Source: Diorhabda sublineata
Lineage: Eukaryota > Arthropoda > Insecta > Coleoptera > Chrysomelidae
Length of the DNA stretch: 64,000 nt
Direction of reading: 5' to 3'
Assembly: GCF_026230105.1 (NCBI RefSeq)
Contig: NC_079486.1
Span: 186,001 to 250,000, forward strand
Part shown: positions 46,253-57,513 of the stretch, one piece after another
Layout of the letters: each line of letters starts with the position of its first letter
Position numbering within the stretch: the first letter of the stretch is position 1
Program-made: the position numbers and the translations under genes
Notes under the pieces: model-generated
Database searches by the model: none
Told to the model about the DNA's origin: nothing
Seen by the model: only the letters and a program-made list of their open reading frames with translations

Positions 46253-47151
46253 TGGCCACTCCACAATTACCTATTTTAAAAAAAGAGTATTTTGATATGA
46301 TACCCGAATTTGATGGAAACAATGCATTACTTCTTAGGTTTATAGAAATTTCAGAGAAATTAGTAAGTTTTATAATACTGTGGATGTAGGGGATTTTCAA
46401 AACGAATATTTGATGTCCAGCATCTTAGCAAAAATAAAAGGTGAAGCAGTCATAAACATTTCTTCTTGTACGATAAGAACTTGGGAAAATCTAAAAGATG
46501 CACTTCTTAATACTTACGCTGACAAAAGAGATATTTACACTTTAAATATAGAACTTTCAGAAATGAAACAAGGTAATGAAACGCCTTTCGAATTTTATAA
46601 TAGAATTCAACATTTATTAAATCTTCAAATTTCTTATCTCACGACACATTCTAATGTTAGTAAACATTTAATTTTGAGTAATTACTTTAAAAATTTGGCT
46701 CTCAGAGTATTGCTAAAAAAAACCTTTAGGCACATTAATGTGTACGAAAAATCCAGAAAATTTGAATATTGCTTTAAATGTTCTTACAAATGACCCACAA
46801 TAATCATCCGAAAAATGTTTTTCATCCTTGATACGCAAAATAATTCACATAAAAATAAAACCAATTTCCAAAATAATGTAGCATACTTATAAGCAGCCAC
46901 CTCCTAGGCAAACTTTTATGCCGAATTATCAATATACTAATCGATATTCCGCATCAAACCCGCAAAATCGTCCATCAACTTCTTATATCCCTTCTAATAG
47001 AAATAATACAAACTTTTCTAATAATGGTCCAAATCCAACTCCAATGAGTATGTCTACAAGAAATACATCTAGACCCCAATCTCAAAGTTATCAAAATAGG
47101 TTCCAACACAATCCTAATCAACAGAAATTTTATCTCGGAAGAACTCCATGA
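46253..47151 (+). pseudogene. Provirus gag
   Basis: Starts MATPQLPILKKEYFDMIPEF and changes frame near 46370 into DVGDFQNEYLMSSILAKIKG, then the capsid helices to 46793. A Gln/Asn/Ser/Arg-rich C-terminal part (46918-47151) lacks a CCHC knuckle, which is usual for this Gypsy group. Internal frame breaks are present. Confidence 0.8.
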
Positions 47152-47235
47152 TATAAACGATACTGATTGCACTAATGATGAATCCGATAATTTTTTAGAG
47201 TCACCAGCCTCGGAACCAAACCAAACATTATCGAA

Positions 47236-48153
47236 TTGTTAAACTTAAATAATTCAGAAAGCGTGTTACCCTATATAATTTTTCCAGAACAGAATCTTAA
47301 AGTTTTAATTGATACTGGTAGCACAAGATCCTTTGTGACACCAGCAGTTGTTGAGAAATATTTCAAAAAATCTTATGTCAAAAGACCCTTCCATGTAAAA
47401 TCTGCCTTTGGTAGCAGTCAACAAAATTTCTGCACACTCATTCCAATCACTAAAATGTTTATTTATAGGAAACCGCTCAATTTAGAATATTGCGTTATCA
47501 AATTTCACGATCATTTTGATTGTTTGTTAGGATTGGATAATTTAAAAATACTTAATGCAATTATCGATTTAAATAATAATTTGCTTATGACTCCTTATAG
47601 TCAAATTAAATTGAATTACTTTGACATTAAAACTGGATCCACGAATTGTATAGTAGTGCCTCCACGTTGTGAACAAGTAATTAAATTAAATATTGAAAAT
47701 GTAAAAAATGGTAATGTAATTATACCATATACACGAATTGGAAAATTAGAAATCCCTGAATGTTTAACAAAAGTTGAAAATAATATAGCTTTATGTACAA
47801 TTTTAAATCCTTCAGAATCCAACTTTCGAGTAGATTTATGCCCTTCTATTAGTGTTGAGACATTCGATAAATACGAACAAACTCTCAACCCAAATTTTAA
47901 TGAAATTTATTGTGAAATTGTTAAATTTGATGTTTCGAAAGTTAGAACTGAACACATGAATTCCGAAGAGAAACAATTTGTATTAAAATTAATTCAAGAG
48001 TATAGTGATATTCTTCATGTTGAAGGAAATCAGCTCACCTTCACAAGTAAAATAAAACATCACATTAAAACTTCTAATGAAATACCTATTTATTCAAAAT
48101 CACACAGGTATCCTGAGATTCACCGAACGGAAATTCAAAATCAAACGAAATAA
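47236..48153 (+). pseudogene. Provirus protease and start of reverse transcriptase
   Basis: An open 305-codon frame with aspartic protease motif LIDTGSTRSF and a conserved FDCLLGLDNLK, then the linker into RT ending HRTEIQNQ. The deletion junction follows. The left copy has the last third of this stretch, with a TAA near 42897 where this copy reads GAA. Confidence 0.85.
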
Positions 48154-48540
48154 TTACCGGACACATAAACAGTAACACACCTTTCGTTATAGAAATTGAG
48201 CAACTAGTAGTTAATAATTATATACAAAATCATAAAGACAGAAAAAAATTTTATACTCGAATTTAAATCAAAAATTACAGGAAAACAAATCAAAAGTAAT
48301 CTCTAAAGCAAATAAAAGCCGTGAAGAATTACCAGATACAATACCCACTAAAGTGTACGTACGTAATAAACAGGCACAAGGTAAAACCAAAAATAAATAT
48401 AAAAGTGAAGAAATCAAAAGCAAAAATACCCGACTAAAAACAGCTAAAATCGCTAATAGACACAAAAATACTTCAGAAAATATTCATCTTTCAAACATAA
48501 TACGTCCTAAAAAGATAAACATTATTATTACGCCCTAAAA
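48154..48540 (+). pseudogene. Provirus integrase C-terminal basic tail, right copy
   Basis: Contains VRNKQAQGKTKNKY and the lysine-rich run seen at 41028-41246 in the left copy, followed by a small local duplication of the CGTCCTAAAAA segment at 48505-48570. Confidence 0.75.
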
Positions 48541-48589
48541 AGACTCCTTATAAATTTATTTACGTCCTAAAAATTTATTTATTTTAGGT

Positions 48590-50040
48590 TCATCACCGTC
48601 GGAGAAGCAACAGTCAATATTAAAGATGTTACCTATAACTTGGGAATACTTCCCATAAATCTTGGATATGCCAAGCTACAGAAAACCAGTCATACCTTTG
48701 TTCATTTTTATAATTTAAGTCCACTACTCGTAGAATATAAGTTGAGAAGTTAAGTATACAATATAATCACGTTAAAAATAATATGTCTAATAATACATTT
48801 TTTCATTCTGAAACAGAAAATATTGTAAATATAATAGAGTACACTAGGAATAGTATAGAAGAAAAATTTGATAACATTAATATTCATTCTACCTTAGATA
48901 GTCCAAAGAGAGGGTTAATTAACGGTCTTGGATCAATAGTAAAAACAATTACAGGAAACTTGGATTCCGAAGATGGAGAAAGAATTAAATCAATTATGGA
49001 ACATTTAAAATAAAACCAAGAAAACTTGCAAAATCAAATAGGAATGCAAAATTCTGTTAGTCGCCAAATAATTGATAATTTTAATAAGACAATTCAGGAC
49101 ATTCAGTAGAATGAAAAATTATTGAAAACGAAAATATTTGAGATAAGAGATATTCTAGATTTTCAATCAAATGCGGAAAATATTAAATATTTAAAAGAGT
49201 TATTCAACGAAATTATTATCACATTCAATAAAATTCAAGACATATTAGAAACGGAAATTTCACGATTTATTTGTAGAGTTGCAAGAAGTGCATTATTACT
49301 ACCAAGCGGAATTACCCTTTAAATTAAAACATAAAAATATTTTAGAATTTGAAGCCGTCATAGACGTAGTTTGTAAAGTAGAAAATAATCAAACACAATA
49401 TTTTTTATCGATACACATTTACTATGATATTTTATTTAATCTTTTTTATATGTTACCTATACCTATAGAAATTGAATCAGAATACGTAACATTAATACCT
49501 AATTCAAAATTTTTACTTAAATCAAATAAAGTCATTAAACCTCTAAATGACATTTGTAATCGAGGCAATATTTTTCAATGTCTTAATTATTCCGGAGATA
49601 AATCAATTTTTGGCAATATTTCCCTTAGAAGAAAAATTAATCATGAAATGTAAGCAAGAAACTGAAGTGAGAACTCTAAAGGCATTTATTTAATAAAAAA
49701 TTCATCATGTAAAATTATATTTAGGAACCAAGAGTTATTATTTCAAAAAAAAAAACGTTTGGACAACCTTTTGTAATAAATGAATTAAATTTGAAATTAA
49801 ATCAATTACACGTTTCTCCAATGAAGATTGATTTAAAAAGGTTAAAATTAAAGAATATTCCAAATCAACTGGTAACGCCAATATTCAGGTAAAACACTAA
49901 TTTTCACATTCCAGTATTTGGACTATTCTTCTTTATACAGCATTGATATTGGCCTTCTTGTGGATTTTGTATAAGAGGAAACATTCAGGAAGGACAAGTA
50001 AGAATCACCCGCAGGCAACAGAAGATACAGAAGATGGGAT
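48590..50040 (+). pseudogene. Env-like (baculovirus F-type) glycoprotein remnant, right copy
   Basis: Same organisation as the left copy: furin-like/fusion segment in 48783-49013 with the same stop after MEHLK, then 49122-49322 and 49279-49653, and a hydrophobic membrane segment near 49930-49975 (LLYTALILAFLWILYKRK) with a short tail. The tail carries about 30 bp missing from the left copy. Stops shared with the left copy predate the duplication. Confidence 0.8.
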
Positions 50041-50076
50041 CCAGCTTCCAGGAGAAGCTTGCTTCTAAAGGGGGAG

Positions 50077-50227
50077 ACGTCACCTACGCCATTGCCCTTA
50101 GGTGGACAGTACATTGTGCTGATTAAGAACTTATTTTATTGTAAAATTTCTTAGTTTGTGTTTACCAGAAAATTATTTAATTCACGTTTGTAATAAAAAA
50201 TATCAATCTTGTAATTGAAGTTGTTGG
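50077..50227 (+). repeat. Provirus 3' LTR, right copy
   Basis: Preceded by purine tract CTAAAGGGGGAGA. The last 90 bp match the truncated 5' LTR. Confidence 0.75.
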
Positions 50228-50289
50228 TAGAATTTATGTTAGAAATAAAGTTAGTTTTTAAAAACACGGTTCCAGTAAAATCAAAAGTT

Positions 50290-50291
<2 letters not shown>

Positions 50292-50372
<81 letters not shown>

Positions 50373-50398
50373 TTATATATATACTTATATATATATAC
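50292..50398. repeat. (TA)n microsatellite, right arm
   Basis: About 78 bp of pure TA followed by imperfect CTTATATATATA units. A reading frame across it is a low-complexity artefact. Confidence 0.97.
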
Positions 50399-50473
50399 GA
50401 GACGAAGTTACATGTTTTGCGAAATTTATCAATGCAATGGTGATAACAATGTAACGACTTTTTACTGGAAGCA

Positions 50474-50830
50474 TCCAAAGGTCCAATAGATAGCTGGAAA
50501 GTATTTTGGAATGCGCATGGAATATTGTTCATCGACTATCTCCAAAATGGAGATCGTTTGACTACAAAATCAAGGAAAAGTCGCAGAAAAAACCAATGTT
50601 CTACCAAGTTAATGTACCGATTTAGAAGTCGATGGCAACTATGGTTAAATTGAACGAATTACACTTTGAATTGGTTCATCATCCACCGTATAGTCTAGAG
50701 TCTAGACTGTTTCGAGGCAAAAGATAAATTCTTCTACAAGAACGGCACGGAGAAGTTAGAGAAGCTTTGGAATTATTGTATTGCTCTTGAAGAAGATTAC
50801 ATTTTTGAATAATATCGATTTTTGGCAAAA
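50474..50830 (+). pseudogene. Mariner transposase, right-arm copy, 5' half deleted
   Basis: Matches 36180-36516 in reverse (mariner C-terminal half). Homology ends at AAGCATCCAAAGG, where the right-arm deletion joins sequence equivalent to 39243. This shows the 2.7 kb left-only block was lost here rather than gained on the left. Confidence 0.85.
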
Positions 50831-51441
50831 AATGTGTTGTTCTTAGTTGGTCACATGCTTACGGATTTTCCTTATATTTCTTATCTTCTAATTCATCAAC
50901 TGATAGATAAGGAAAACATCTCCTTATTAACATTAATTTAAAAATACGTAGCCTTTCCATCGAATTATGACATCGATGTTTGAGAATGTTTTAGAACTTG
51001 AAAATATCACTTGAATGTTATCTTAAATCCCATATATTTGAAACTTAACTTTACATATTGGATTTACTGGATACCTAATAAGTCTGTTTAAAATAAATTT
51101 CTTCTGATTTACTCAAATGTAGAATTACTAAACTATTGACAAAATGAACACACTTTATAGTCTCACGCTACACCAACATTTTCCCTTGCACTAACAATTG
51201 GGATTAAAACTATGATAATTTTTATAATTATAGTGAAATTAATCAATTTGTATCTAAAAACAATCCGAAATTAGATCGAATGCTTCTTTCATTATTATAT
51301 ATTTGAATCCATTGTTTGTTCGATAATCTAATTACACTATTGTTGGAACGTACACTATTATAATAATTTTTAGTTCTCCGTCCGGCATAATACTACGGGA
51401 CTAACGTTACTATGAATTATCAAATCATAAACATTGTAGAT
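50831..51441. other. Region upstream of the small-protein gene
   Basis: Matches 35556-36180 in reverse. It includes TTAGTTCTCCGTCCGG and GTTGGAACGTACACTATT, which are also found upstream of the diverged third family copy, so it probably contains the promoter. No gene of its own. Confidence 0.45.
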
Positions 51442-51759
51442 ATGTCAAAAAAAGCAAAGTTACTTCCAAACGTTGAATCTGACATTTCACCAAAGATGAA
51501 TACCACCAGTTGCAATGTTTCATCTGAGTTTTCTCAACAAAATGCAGAGCATGGTAAAAAAATAAATAGATCGAATGAAGAAATTATTCCTCAAGAAAAC
51601 AAATTTAATAAGACGGAACAAATGGAAAACAGAACTGGAAAATCATATCATAATCACGCAGATGATGAGGTAGATCCAGATAATCTACAAGCGATTATGA
51701 AGGTTGCGAGACTCATGAAACACATTTGCGATTATGCACGATTAATATACAAGGATTAA
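51442..51759 (+). CDS. Unrecognised small-protein gene, intact copy (105 aa)
   Basis: MSKKAKLLPNVESDIS starts a 105-codon frame ending ARLIYKD. The same strand offers an in-frame upstream ATG at 51412, but the diverged paralogue at 37.8 kb aligns from MSKK/MPKI, so I choose 51442. The protein is polar with a charged, Asn/Lys-rich middle and a helical hydrophobic C-terminus (LQAIMKVARLMKHICDYARL). No signal peptide or membrane segment. AATAAA occurs about 130 bp after the stop. Two other copies in this window are broken (35238-35555, 37460-37844). Homology of three copies including upstream DNA supports a real gene; function unknown. Confidence 0.55.
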   Translation: MSKKAKLLPNVESDISPKMNTTSCNVSSEFSQQNAEHGKKINRSNEEIIPQENKFNKTEQMENRTGKSYHNHADDEVDPDNLQAIMKVARLMKHICDYARLIYKD

Positions 51760-52358
51760 GGACACAAGTTGTTACAAAGATACAGAACGAAATATCATTG
51801 ATGTAGAAATACAAAATTATTGCTTTTGTTCCATTTAAACTTGTATTATTTTTATTCATAGTTTTGGTTTTTCTTATTATAAACGAATTCTTAATAAAGT
51901 TACTGTGACATTTAATGTGTTTTCATTCAAACAACGTAACAAAAAAGTCTGATTGTTGGTAACTAAAAAAAAATTTTGACTAAGAAACAACATGAAGTAC
52001 TTGAAATGTATTTTTATAATTTAATGAGAAGTTTAAGTTGTTAGTGAATATTCACAATTGTGAAGTAGAAAAAAGAACAGTAATTTTAATTCGACAATAT
52101 CTTAATAATTATGAACTCGTGGTTGAGTTACCCTAAGAAAACTTCAATAATTGGAAGTTTAGGTTTGAAGTGAAATAGAAACAAGTGGCTGTTGCATTGG
52201 AGATAGCAGTAGAGCACTTCGAAACATATTGGAAGAAAAAGTTATCAACCCTTAATAGCACAACAAATAAATTAGATCATTTATAGAATTTTTATTTCAA
52301 TTAATCAACAATTATTTTTAATAGGTGACATTTATTAATTTCAATTGTAATATTTTTC

Positions 52359-52679
52359 TTGTTCTGGTTGATTCTTGATAATGATAACAAAAAGAGTTCT
52401 CACTACCAATTTTGTGAAAGATTCAACAACTCCAAGCTAAATACAAAAACTTGTAGAAAGAAGCAGACTAAGTTATTTGATGTTTTGCATGTGACCCATT
52501 GTGTTTTGCAGACTAAATCTACTGTAGTGTCAGGCAGCAAAAGCAAGGGAAAATTACAGCCAGAAAAATGTATCGATTCTTATAATGTGTACTTTAGTGA
52601 ATACAGTATTCATGTAAATGTCTCTGAACCATCAACTTATATCAATAGCCAATCCACTGATAGAAGTAAAAAAATTTGA
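52359..52679 (+). CDS. Hypothetical 106-residue frame, right arm
   Basis: Open frame with cysteines (FCERF, KTCRKK, HVTHCVL) and a Lys/Ser-rich middle. The left-arm counterpart (about 34030-34330) is interrupted. No family recognised. Could be a decayed transposase or gene fragment. Confidence 0.25.
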   Translation: MFWLILDNDNKKSSHYQFCERFNNSKLNTKTCRKKQTKLFDVLHVTHCVLQTKSTVVSGSKSKGKLQPEKCIDSYNVYFSEYSIHVNVSEPSTYINSQSTDRSKKI

Positions 52680-53077
52680 AAAAAAAATATTAATGGAAGA
52701 GGAAACTGAAATTATGGAAAGAAATGAAGCACGTTAGAGTAGCACAGTAGATTCTTCTAAATCTTCAAATTAAAAGATTTAAATTCTTAATTGATTGTAT
52801 TATTTTTATCATATATTATATTTCCTCAACTTCTTATTTCTTAGACCTTTTTATATGTGGTTCGTGATATTTTTTTTGGATTTTTGTTTATAGTAACATG
52901 TTACCTCCGTCAATTTGCATAATTATATTAGTCAGTAAATCGCCTACATCATGAATATCAAAATAAAAAAATAAATATTGTATTAAAATTAATGAAATAG
53001 AACTCAAAATTTGTTTATGAACCATTAAAAGAATTCTTTACTATATTTATTTACAGAAAAGTTATTTATTATTATTT

Positions 53078-53535
53078 TCTGTCAACTGCCTTAATAATTC
53101 TACTACCGCGTTCCCTACGCTGGGAAATCGTACCGGCTAGACAACAAACAGCGCAGCCACGTTCCACATCAAGATATGCTGTAATAGGGAAATATTATTT
53201 CTAGATATGGTTTACAAATAAAGAACAAAAAAGCTATCAATGATAAATAATATTATGGATTAGGGAAAGGTGTGCTGGTGAAAATAATTAAAGATGTTAA
53301 TATTTGGAAGTTTGTCTTTTATTTAAACTAGAGTTTTTGAGTTGTTATTACAAGTTTAAGTATCAGAAAGAATTAACTACATACAATTATTGAATATTCT
53401 AGATCTGTATGTTATATTCTATTGCAACATATTTGGATACGGTACGTGGCTGTGCTGCTTGTGGCCTACCCTATAGGCTGAAGTAATACTCAACGTAGGA
53501 AACGTGGTAGTAAAATTATTAAGACAGTTGACAGA
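53078..53535. mobile_element. Long-TIR MITE/foldback element, right-arm copy
   Basis: Counterpart of 33171-33628. Ends TCTGTCAAC.. and ..GTTGACAGA with about 118-bp imperfect inverted repeats. Confidence 0.75.
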
Positions 53536-53561
53536 TATCAAGATAAAGATGCACTAGCGTA

Positions 53562-53570
53562 GGTCTAGAT
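53562..53570. repeat. Target-site duplication of the P-type element, left
   Basis: GGTCTAGAT, repeated at 57505-57513. P elements duplicate 8 bp; the ninth matching base may be chance. Confidence 0.85.
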
Positions 53571-53601
53571 CAAGAATAGTTCACCAATAGGATTGCTCAA
53601 T
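53571..53601. repeat. P-type element terminal inverted repeat, left
   Basis: CAAGAATAGTTCACCAATAG then GATTG, one mismatch, TCAAT; complement at 57474-57504. Confidence 0.93.
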
Positions 53602-53647
53602 AAACTGAATGTGTCTGCCATGTGCGTGCGAAAAATCGCCATACGTG

Positions 53648-53668
53648 ACGTCACCTGCAGACCTCGAC
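53648..53668. repeat. Subterminal inverted repeat, left
   Basis: GTCACCTGCAGACCTCGAC core; exact complement at 57404-57424. Candidate transposase-binding or enhancer site. Confidence 0.85.
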
Positions 53669-54068
53669 CGGTCTTAACCCTTTGTTGAACTAGACTATTT
53701 GATGAGTTTAAAGGCCAATTTTAACAAAAATACAGTTGTTTTTTTAAGTTTTATTCATTATTATGAATTAATATTAATTTAAAATCCAATATCCAATTAT
53801 TCAGTTAATTTTAAGTTCCATTTATAATAGGTATACAATGAAGAAAAGAAATTAAAGAAAATGAATTATTTTTTAAAATGATCTGTATTTTATAATTAGT
53901 AAAACAGAAGCCATTAACAAACTTTAAACTAAAAATTAAAAAGTAAAAACAAATGAAATGATTTAAACTGATTTATGAAAAATATTTCTAATAATAATCT
54001 AAATTATTAAATTTAAGAAAAATAATAAAATATGAGATATATAAAATAAAGAGATAGGTAGAAATCTG

Positions 54069-56892
54069 TCAATGAGTAATTTTGAACATTTTTTTTCCAG
54101 TTTTTCTGCCGTCATCTTCATCCCCTTTTACAGACTTTCTCTTCAAATTCGTGCTTTCAAATTTAGCTTTTAGATTTCTAAAATTTATTCTGATTATAGT
54201 CCTTAATTTACAAAAAGCCTTAATTATTTTAAATGGATAGTTCGAATCTTTTTTAAATATTTTCTTTGCTAAATTAAAAACAACACCTGGCCCTTTTCTG
54301 AACGATTCTCCATGATGGCTTTCAAAATAAGTGTTCCAAGTTTTAACTTTTTTTAAAAATTCTTCTGATGGCTTAGTGAGACCACCGTACGACAGTTGTT
54401 GAATCCAAGAAGGAATACTAAGTACATACGAGTGTTCTTGTGTCGTTTCGTATGTAAAATCACCCAGACTTGGAAAAATATTTTTGTATTTTTTAGCAAG
54501 ATAACCAGCAATATATTCTAGAGCATCATTAGTCGTTTCCTGTGAATTTTGATGATAATCTGAGCATGAGGATAAATCAGATGAAACTGATGAAAAAGAA
54601 GAACTGCCTTGCGTTTCGTTAATATCAAAGGACTGCTCAGCTTCACTGGCAACATTCGCAGTTTTCAAAACATTTGGGGCGATGTACTCTTCCAGTACTT
54701 TTTCATCAGTGTTGACACCTGACCCTAAGATACCAGGATTTTTTCCTAATAAAATCATGCGAATCCTGTAAATCGCAGATAAAGGTGACGGATGCTCATC
54801 TGGCCCTCCTCTACTTCTCATTTGGAAAAAGAAGTTTTCTAAACTGTCCTGATTTAATTTATGGGTGCATATGTACTTTACATCCATACTTTCTTTCATG
54901 TCCTCATAAAGTAGCTGTAATGAAGATATTGATATTAACATACCTTTTTGGAATGTCATCAAACAATTTTTTCCAATTACTCTCATTGATTTTACAATTT
55001 GATAAATTTTGTTGAGGTGTTGTTTTTGGTTTTCTAAATCTATGCCATAAGCATGTTTTGTAGGTATATTTGCCCTCGGAACATAGCTATTGAAAATATC
55101 AAACCATGCATTTATGTCAGCAATAAAATGCCCTAGATTTTCTGACATATTTTTGTCTTGTCCAGGCTTGTATCGCAAAAGTCCAGTGGAAACACTATTG
55201 GAGAGCAATTCAGCAGCTAGTTTTACATTTTGTCTGAGAGTTTTTTCCACATCAAGATGTTTTTTGTTAATTTTCCAGCAGGGATTTACTTCATTATCAG
55301 TAAGCGTTACCAGAGCTTCAAGTGGACTTTTATTCACGAATAAATTATCTTCAAGCATAAAACCTTTGTCAAGTAGCCAGTTGCGTAATAGTTTTAGCAG
55401 GTGAGGTGCATCGGCAAACATATACACATTCTTACCACTAACAGGATGCTTAAAAGATGTCTGATTAATATCGATATTTAACTGTTTCCATAATCCCACA
55501 TTACTTGCACCACAATCGCTCACACATGCCACTACATTGAAATTTATTTTATGCAGTTCAGTTATAATATCCATTAAAAGAGATTTGGTCATTTTTTGAT
55601 CGAAACCTATATAAATTGGTTGTTTCCAGTTTGAAAAGAGCCCTCTAGCCATGACTACTTGCATATAATTATGTGGTCCTAGCACTTCATCTTGAGCAAT
55701 ATTATATTCTTCAGTTTTCTTGACCTTCACTTCATCGTACTGTAAAACTACTGTCCTTTCAAAATCAGAAAATGACTCTCCGGCTAGTTTCAGCAGAAAT
55801 AAAACATCTTTCAAAATACCCTGATTAAGGTTTAGTTGGGAAGCCCACCTTCTTAATGATGAAAGACCAGGTAACGAGTAATGCAACTTATTTCTTAAAA
55901 ATAAATATGACTTCTTGCTGTAGTATCTTAGCGTAAAGGCTGTTGCAATTTCTTCTCTTGTCCAGTTGACTCTTTTCTTTTTTTTTAACAATAAATCAAT
56001 TTGGTTTTGAGTAAGAACAGTTCTAAGTATAGCAGACGCAGCTTCATTTCTCTGAAACAGAGATGTTACCTTGGGACTAGATTTATAGCATTTATTTTTG
56101 AAATATTTCAATTGTTCATTAAGTTTTTTGATATTTGTGCTTTTTATATTACTTCTGGATTTTAAAAGAGCATACTGTCTTTCTAACTTTTCATATTTCT
56201 CTACAGACTCATTGTACAAAGCCTTATAATCATAGTTTTCTGGGACAAAGTTGGGGGTTGATGAAGTGGAAGGCTCTGGTACATGCTCTTCAAACTGAAT
56301 ACTTCCAAAAGATTTAGGATTATGGTCTTCGGTATCATCAGAAAAAGTATTAATAGGAGCTGTTAACGTGGCTACTTTTAAAAGTTTGTTCACTTCCTCC
56401 TTTGCATTTCGTTTGGCCAGTCTTTCTTCTCTGGAACTGATGCTTGAACTACTAGCTTCACTTGTTGATTTTTTTGAATACAATCCCAAAGTAGGAACAG
56501 CGGTTTTTTTCAATATTTTTCGTAGTGGTAAACCTAAAATACATATACATAATTGAGTTACTAAATTTCATTACCAAAATCATTTTGGGACAGTATAGAC
56601 TTTGAAAGCTATAAACTATTACACTAAACAATTAAATAATTCACCAACCTAATAATTCATTCTGTAAGTCTCTTTCATAATCCTTTTCTGTGAAATGAAC
56701 TGAGCAGATGTAGCTAGTATCAGGGTTAAATTTATCTTCCCGTTTGCATCGTAATATCCATTCTTTTCTCATAGTTTGGGAAACAAGATCTTTAGCTTTG
56801 GGAAACCGATGAAATATAAAATATTCATGTTCTTGCTGCCTTGTTTTATAGGTATTACCACAACCATACACAGCACAACGTGTACCAGGCAT
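54069..56892 (-). CDS. THAP/P-element-type transposase, two exons, 902 aa
   Basis: Predicted CDS is exon 1 56892-56649 and exon 2 56533-54069 with a 115-bp intron (GTTGGT..TTTTAG); the spliced length is 903 codons with no break. Residues 1-82 form a C2CH THAP DNA-binding domain (Cys6, Cys11, Trp45, Cys63, His66). The junction reads LLG/LPLRKILKK, as in THAP9-like proteins. Residues about 188-233 look coiled-coil. The RNase H-like catalytic part has Asp348 (VVLQYDEVKV), Asp421 (ACVSDCGASN) and Glu647 (QDSLENFFFQ), with the inserted domain between. The C-terminus has ALEYIAGYLAKKY. P and THAP9 transposases cut and paste DNA; Drosophila P transposase uses GTP. The ATG at MPGTRC is preferred over the upstream in-frame start at 56949 because THAP domains begin there. 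Potentially active. Confidence 0.93.
56534..56648 (-). other. Transposase intron
   Basis: 115 bp, donor TTAG/GTTGGT and acceptor TATTTTAG/GTTTACC. Removing it joins the THAP domain in frame with LPLRK. Retention would stop translation two codons later, giving a THAP-only protein. Confidence 0.88.
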
Positions 56893-57403
56893 TTTGATTT
56901 TTGGACATATACTACATGCACTAAAATCAAACAAAGTTTCATTTAGCAAAGAAAAGTAAAATAAAAATCTAGATTAGTTGCTGGACAAATGCAAACCAAC
57001 CGACCAAAAACGCTGTTATGATTCGCCCATTTTTTTAATTTTTTATTGTGGTGTATAAAGAATAGAAATTTAAATAAGCCAATTAAATTGTCATTTCTGC
57101 TCAGCTGGTTTTCTTTCAGCCAGTAACTGACTTGGATTTTAATTTTTATTTTGCTATTTAAATCCAGCTTTAATATAACAAAACATTTTTACCTACCCTT
57201 GAAAGTCTCACAAGATTATTTTGCCTTAAACAATAATATTGTCTTTGTTCACTATTCTCCACATATATAATACACACAAATAATAGTTTTTAAAACGTAG
57301 AACTAAGTGAAAAACGAATTTCCAACTCTTCAATCACTTGTACGACCTTTTCGAATTAACAAAAACACAAGCAATACCGCACAGCGTAAATGGTAAACAA
57401 GCC

Positions 57404-57424
57404 GTCGAGGTCTGCAGGTGACGT
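57404..57424. repeat. Subterminal inverted repeat, right
   Basis: Complement of 53648-53668. Confidence 0.85.
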
Positions 57425-57473
57425 AAGCATCACTTGACTTGGCTCAAGAATTGGCGTATGTACGTCTTATGGG

Positions 57474-57504
57474 ATTGATCAATCCTATTGGTGAACTATT
57501 CTTG
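57474..57504. repeat. P-type element terminal inverted repeat, right
   Basis: Complement of 53571-53601 with one mismatch. Confidence 0.93.
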
Positions 57505-57513
57505 GGTCTAGAT
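57505..57513. repeat. Target-site duplication of the P-type element, right
   Basis: GGTCTAGAT, as at 53562-53570. Confidence 0.85.

Larger units (their letters stand above)
45757..50227 (+). mobile_element. Gypsy/errantivirus-like provirus, right-arm copy
   Basis: Plus-strand copy of the same provirus as 39473-43159. It retains the 5' LTR end, primer site, gag and protease that the left copy lacks, but has lost 41446-42711 of the left copy (RT, RNase H, most of integrase) through a deletion joined at CAAA near 48142. Env and 3' LTR follow. The two copies are complementary in what they have lost; both are inactive. Confidence 0.9.
53571..57504 (-). mobile_element. P-type (THAP) DNA transposon, apparently complete
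   Basis: A 3,934 bp element bounded by terminal inverted repeats of about 31 bp with one mismatch, starting CAAGAATAGTTCACCAATAG at both ends. Subterminal inverted repeats of 21 bp (GTCACCTGCAGACCTCGAC core) lie at 53648-53668 and 57404-57424; P elements carry such internal repeats. An 8-9 bp target duplication flanks it. The other palindrome arm shows the empty site (ATTTAGACC, 33136-33144). The encoded two-exon transposase is uninterrupted. It inserted after the inverted duplication, so it is the youngest datable insertion here. Confidence 0.95.

Noticed and set aside
50215..50532. Reading frames on both strands across the TA array
   Set aside because: They encode IYIYIY low-complexity runs from the dinucleotide repeat.
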